The notes beneath the pieces were generated by a model that was not told the DNA's origin, ran no database searches, and saw only the letters and a list, made by a program, of their open reading frames with translations. This document shows, piece by piece, positions 60,761 through 64,000 of a DNA stretch of 64,000 nucleotides (within the stretch, counting starts at the first letter, position 1; each line of letters begins with the position of its first letter). The position numbers and the translations under genes were made by a program. The stretch is taken from the NCBI GenBank assembly GCA_017481285.1, contig JAFUPI010000028.1:1-64000 (forward strand), in the 5' to 3' direction. The DNA comes from Agathobacter sp. (lineage in GTDB: Bacteria; Bacillota; Clostridia; Lachnospirales; Lachnospiraceae).

Positions 60761-62050
60761 ATGAGAATTTTAGCATTAAATAAAGACACCAAAAACGATT
60801 TATTAGAAAGCTTACTGAAGCGCAGCCCAAATCACTATGGTGAATTTGAAGGCAGGGTAAATGAAATCGTAAATAATGTAAGAGAACGCAAAGATGCAGC
60901 ACTTTTTGAGTATACGGAAAAGTTTGATGGCGCAAAGATTGATGCAGATTCCATTCTTGTTACAGAAGAAGAAATTGCAGAGGCGTATGCTCAGGTAGAT
61001 GCAAAGCTTTTGGAGATTATTCGTAAATCGAAAGCCAATATCGAAAAATACCATGCAAAACAGCTCCAGAACTCTTGGTTTACCACAGAAGAAGGCATTA
61101 TCTTAGGACAGAAGGTGACACCACTAGATGTAGCTGGTGTGTATGTACCAGGTGGAAAAGCAGTATATCCATCATCTGTACTTATGAATGTTATGCCTGC
61201 AAAGGTAGCAGGTGTTCGTAAGATTATCATGACAACACCGCCTGGAAAAGATGGGAAAGTATATGCCACCACACTTGTAGCAGCCAAAGAAGCTGGTGTA
61301 GATGAAATCTATAAAGTAGGCGGCGCTCAGGCAGTTGCAGCCATGGCTTTTGGAACAGAAAGCATCCCTAAGGTAGACAAAATCGTTGGTCCTGGAAACA
61401 TTTATGTAGCTTTGGCAAAAAAGGCGGTATTTGGCTATGTAAGTATTGATTCTATAGCTGGCCCAAGCGAAATCCTCGTATTAGCGGACGAAACAGCCAA
61501 TCCTAAGTTTGTAGCAGCGGATTTACTTTCGCAGGCAGAACATGATGAACTTGCATCCGCAATTCTGATTACAACCAGCAAGGAATTAGCAGAACAGGTT
61601 TCCGTAGAAGTAGATAAATTCGTGGCGGTATTATCCAGAAAAGAGATTATTCAGAAATCATTAGACAATTATGGATATATCTTAGTGGCTGAAAATATGG
61701 AAGATGCCATCGATGCCACCAACGAAATCGCTTCTGAACACTTAGAAGTAGTAACCAAGAATCCATTCGAGGTTATGACGAAGATTCGTAACGCAGGTGC
61801 CATTTTCCTTGGAGAATATTCATCTGAGCCGCTCGGTGACTATTTTGCTGGGCCAAACCACGTATTACCTACCAATGGAACAGCGAAATTCTTCTCGCCA
61901 CTTAGCGTAGATGATTTCATAAAGAAATCCAGCATTATCAACTATTCGAAAGAAGCCTTACAGGCGGTTTACAAGGATATTGTAGATTTTGCAGAAGCAG
62001 AGCAGTTGACAGCTCACGCAAATTCCATTCGCGTGCGTTTTGAAGATTAA
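60761..62050 (+). CDS. hisD: Histidinol dehydrogenase
   Basis: A 429-residue NAD- and zinc-dependent enzyme that oxidises histidinol to histidine (last two steps). The GVYVPGGKAVYPSSVLMNVMPAK segment, GPSEILVLAD, and the DLLSQAEHDELASAILITT zinc/catalytic segment are all visible, as is NHVLPTNGTAKFFSPL. The start directly follows the hisZG stop with no gap, so it is co-translated. Confidence 0.96.
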   Translation: MRILALNKDTKNDLLESLLKRSPNHYGEFEGRVNEIVNNVRERKDAALFEYTEKFDGAKIDADSILVTEEEIAEAYAQVDAKLLEIIRKSKANIEKYHAKQLQNSWFTTEEGIILGQKVTPLDVAGVYVPGGKAVYPSSVLMNVMPAKVAGVRKIIMTTPPGKDGKVYATTLVAAKEAGVDEIYKVGGAQAVAAMAFGTESIPKVDKIVGPGNIYVALAKKAVFGYVSIDSIAGPSEILVLADETANPKFVAADLLSQAEHDELASAILITTSKELAEQVSVEVDKFVAVLSRKEIIQKSLDNYGYILVAENMEDAIDATNEIASEHLEVVTKNPFEVMTKIRNAGAIFLGEYSSEPLGDYFAGPNHVLPTNGTAKFFSPLSVDDFIKKSSIINYSKEALQAVYKDIVDFAEAEQLTAHANSIRVRFED

Positions 62051-62066
62051 TTAATAGAAATGTAAT

Positions 62067-62095
62067 TTGTCTTTTTATATAAAAGGGATTATAAT
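62067..62095 (+). promoter_or_regulatory. Internal promoter before hisB
   Basis: TTGTCT (62067-62072), a 17-bp spacer and TATAAT (62090-62095), 22 bp before the hisB start. It may give hisB and hisIE an independent transcript. Confidence 0.65.
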
Positions 62096-62116
62096 GGACA
62101 AATGGAGGATTCTCAT

Positions 62117-62707
62117 ATGTCAGATAGAATTGCAAATGTAGAAAGAAAAACAAGAGAAACTGATATTGAATTAACCTTTGCAGTAGATGGTGCTGGAAAA
62201 GCATGCATTGAGACAGGTGTAGGTTTCTTTGATCATATGTTAGAAGGCTTTGCAAAACATGGCTTCTTTGATTTGAAGCTGAAATGCGACGGTGACTTAG
62301 AGGTGGATACACATCACACAGTGGAAGACTGCGGTATCGTATTAGGTCAGGCCATTAAGGAAGCGATTGGTGATAAAAAAGGTATCAAACGCTATGGCAA
62401 TTTTGTGTTACCAATGGACGAAAGCCTTGTGCTGTGTGCGGTGGATTTGTGTGGAAGACCATACTTTTCATGGGATGCAAGCTTTACTGTGCCTCAAATC
62501 GGTGATTTGGAAACAGAAATGATTAAAGAGTTTTTCTATGCAGTTTCCTATTCTGCAGGCATGAATTTACATATCAAGGTGCTGACACCAGGCAATAATC
62601 ATCATATGGCAGAAGCAATGTTTAAAGCATTTGCAAAAGCATTGGATGAAGCTACTATGGTAGATCCTCGAATTACGGACATTTTGTCAACGAAAGGAAG
62701 TTTGTAA
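62117..62707 (+). CDS. hisB: Imidazoleglycerol-phosphate dehydratase
   Basis: The start at 62117 (MSDRIANVER) follows ggagga; the ATG at 62102 precedes that site and is rejected. The 196-residue length is standard. GVGFFDHMLEGF, DTHHTVEDCGIVLGQA (manganese sites) and the second-half HHMAEAMFKAFAKAL motif are present. No phosphatase domain is fused. The stop overlaps the hisIE start (TAATG). Confidence 0.95.
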   Translation: MSDRIANVERKTRETDIELTFAVDGAGKACIETGVGFFDHMLEGFAKHGFFDLKLKCDGDLEVDTHHTVEDCGIVLGQAIKEAIGDKKGIKRYGNFVLPMDESLVLCAVDLCGRPYFSWDASFTVPQIGDLETEMIKEFFYAVSYSAGMNLHIKVLTPGNNHHMAEAMFKAFAKALDEATMVDPRITDILSTKGSL

Positions 62708-63987
62708 TGGAAACAAAAAATATAGTTGCCACTTTGTATTTGAAAAATGGCAAGGCTGTAAAGTCTACCAAAGATTTTACAGAAATAGAAGACGTGTATC
62801 AGTTATGTCAGATGTACAATGACAGTGGTATCGATAAAATCGTGATTTTAGATTTGTCGACCAGCGATGATGAACACGAAAAGAATATTAATACGATTAA
62901 GAATATCAATAGAAATCTCGAAATTAAGGTTTGTGCAGGTGGAAATATCAACCGCATTGAAGATATCAAAAAGCTTTTGTATGCCGGATGTATGCAGGTA
63001 ATGCTGAATGCAGCGAAACCAAGTAGTATTGGTCTTGCAGAAGAAGCAAGCCAGCGTTTTGGAAAGGATAGAATCGTTCTTTCTGTACATAATGTAGACT
63101 TTATCTACAAACACAAATCACATATTGAAGAGACCTTCCATGAATTATATATTTTGGACACCAAGATTCTGGATGCGATTGATAACTTATCGGAAATTCC
63201 ATATGTAGTAAAAACCGAATCTTGTGAATACAGTGATATTTTATTCCTTTTGAGTAGAAAGAACATTCGTGGTATTACGGGACCACTCTTAAATGATCCA
63301 AAAACCGATATCATGAAACTTAAAACAGAACTTTCTGCAGATGGCATTATCATGGATAACTTTGCACCAGATTTAAAATGGTCGGATTTCAAGGTGAATT
63401 CCGAAGGATTGGTTCCAGTTATTGTGCAGGATTATCGTACGGACGAAGTACTGATGCTTGCATATATGAATGAGGAGGCATTTTATAACACCATCAATGT
63501 GGGCAAAATGACTTACTTTAGTAGAAGTCGTCAGGAGCTTTGGGTAAAAGGCGAGACATCTGGACATTACCAGTATGTAAAGGCTCTTACAGCAGATTGT
63601 GATTATGATACCATTTTAGCAAAGGTATCACAGGTAGGTGTGGCTTGCCATACAGGTAATCCAACTTGTTTCTTTAACAACATTGTAAAAAAGGACTATA
63701 TAGAAAAGAATCCTTTGAAGGTACTTGAAAGTGTTTATGATGTCATCAAAGATCGTAAAGAAAATCCAAAGGATGGTTCTTATACAAACTACTTATTCGA
63801 TAAAGGTATCGATAAAATCTTAAAGAAACTTGGTGAAGAAAGTACAGAAATCGTAATTGCAGCGAAAAACCCAGACCCAGAAGAAATCAAATATGAGATT
63901 TCCGACTTCCTTTATCACTGTATGGTATTGATGGTAGAAAAGGGCGTTACTTGGGAAGAGATTACACAGGAGCTTTCACAGAGATAA
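62707..63987 (+). CDS. hisIE: HisF-like domain fused to phosphoribosyl-AMP cyclohydrolase and phosphoribosyl-ATP pyrophosphatase
   Basis: A 426-residue, three-part protein. Residues 5-210 look like a HisF/HisA barrel (LYLKNGKAVKS, CAGGNI, NAAKPSS) but the two HisF catalytic aspartates appear as Y11 and H128, so this part is probably non-catalytic. Residues about 222-325 are HisI (WVKGETSGHYQ, CDYD, CHTGNPTC). Residues about 335-426 are HisE (EESTEIVIAAKN and the YEISDFLYHC helix). HisE removes pyrophosphate from PR-ATP, and HisI opens the ring, steps 2 and 3 of histidine synthesis. Assignment of the first domain rests on alignment by eye. Confidence 0.88.
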   Translation: METKNIVATLYLKNGKAVKSTKDFTEIEDVYQLCQMYNDSGIDKIVILDLSTSDDEHEKNINTIKNINRNLEIKVCAGGNINRIEDIKKLLYAGCMQVMLNAAKPSSIGLAEEASQRFGKDRIVLSVHNVDFIYKHKSHIEETFHELYILDTKILDAIDNLSEIPYVVKTESCEYSDILFLLSRKNIRGITGPLLNDPKTDIMKLKTELSADGIIMDNFAPDLKWSDFKVNSEGLVPVIVQDYRTDEVLMLAYMNEEAFYNTINVGKMTYFSRSRQELWVKGETSGHYQYVKALTADCDYDTILAKVSQVGVACHTGNPTCFFNNIVKKDYIEKNPLKVLESVYDVIKDRKENPKDGSYTNYLFDKGIDKILKKLGEESTEIVIAAKNPDPEEIKYEISDFLYHCMVLMVEKGVTWEEITQELSQR

Positions 63988-63988
63988 T

Positions 63989-64000
63989 ATGACAAAAGCA
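63989..64000 (+). CDS. Possible start of the next gene (partial)
   Basis: An ATG one base after the hisIE stop opens four codons (MTKA) before the window ends. The position fits a further, closely linked operon gene, but too little is present to say anything about it, and a ribosome site is not obvious. Confidence 0.25.

Noticed and set aside
61938..62312. 124-codon minus-strand frame across the hisD-hisB junction
   Set aside because: It covers two well-supported genes and a promoter, and no family motif is seen.

Overview
The window is AT-rich chromosomal DNA from an anaerobic Firmicute of class Clostridia, most likely family Lachnospiraceae. This is inferred from a six-subunit Rnf complex in the clostridial order CDGEAB, a BaiN/HI0933-cmk-ispH-rpsA row, an Asp23-DAK2 gene pair with recG close by, the sporulation-type gene gerW, and consistent Shine-Dalgarno sites. 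The species cannot be named from sequence alone. No rRNA, tRNA, CRISPR array, transposase or phage gene was seen; most of the window is dense core genome on the + strand.

Layout. 0-0.7 kb: end of a carboxyltransferase (pyruvate carboxylase/oxaloacetate decarboxylase type). 0.9-6.6 kb: RpiR-family regulator, flavoprotein, cmk, ispH overlapping out of frame with ribosomal protein S1, then cheR. 6.7-13.1 kb: a two-gene surface system made of a 1703-residue secreted papain-like protease that ends in a dockerin, and a membrane-anchored protein carrying one cohesin. 13.1-14.2 kb: RNase H-like exonuclease. 14.4-21.7 kb: redox island with rnfCDGEAB, apbE (flavin attachment) and a lipoprotein with two FMN_bind-like repeats. 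22-28.4 kb: proBA, miaB, a NusG_II/Gx-transporter pair and ruvAB. 28.5-33.9 kb: zapA, U32 protein and a fused SEDS glycosyltransferase-transpeptidase. 34-41.5 kb: nudix, DUF2953-gerW, rpmB, Asp23-DAK2, GNAT and recG, with an unusual set of long palindromes between genes. 41.5-44.7 kb: transglutaminase-like lipoprotein and the Rqc2/NFACT gene. 44.8-53.2 kb: a long housekeeping operon (yicC, gmk, rpoZ, rimO, pgsA, cinA, rsmD, coaD), a YlbJ-like gene and pepD. 53.3-59 kb: ECF sigma/membrane partner, two pseudouridine synthases, YgiQ and recU. 59.1-64 kb: a histidine operon with two unusual fusions, HisZ-HisG and HisF-like-HisI-HisE.

How the genes work together. The Rnf complex couples ferredoxin oxidation to NAD reduction and ion pumping; ApbE supplies the covalent FMN of RnfD and RnfG and may also modify the neighbouring lipoprotein. 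The protease and cohesin protein look like an enzyme and its own surface dock, a one-enzyme analogue of a cellulosome that displays a protease. In the histidine operon the first enzyme carries its regulatory subunit in the same chain, and the third- and second-step enzymes are joined to a barrel domain that appears to have lost both HisF catalytic aspartates.

The most unusual signals are the cohesin-dockerin protease pair, the palindromes at 34.4-38.9 kb (two share a 23-nt loop and resemble flanking twin terminators), the SGCT/TGCT motifs of the lipoprotein, the SEDS-PBP fusion, the two histidine fusions, and a consensus promoter interleaved with a terminator before the histidine operon.
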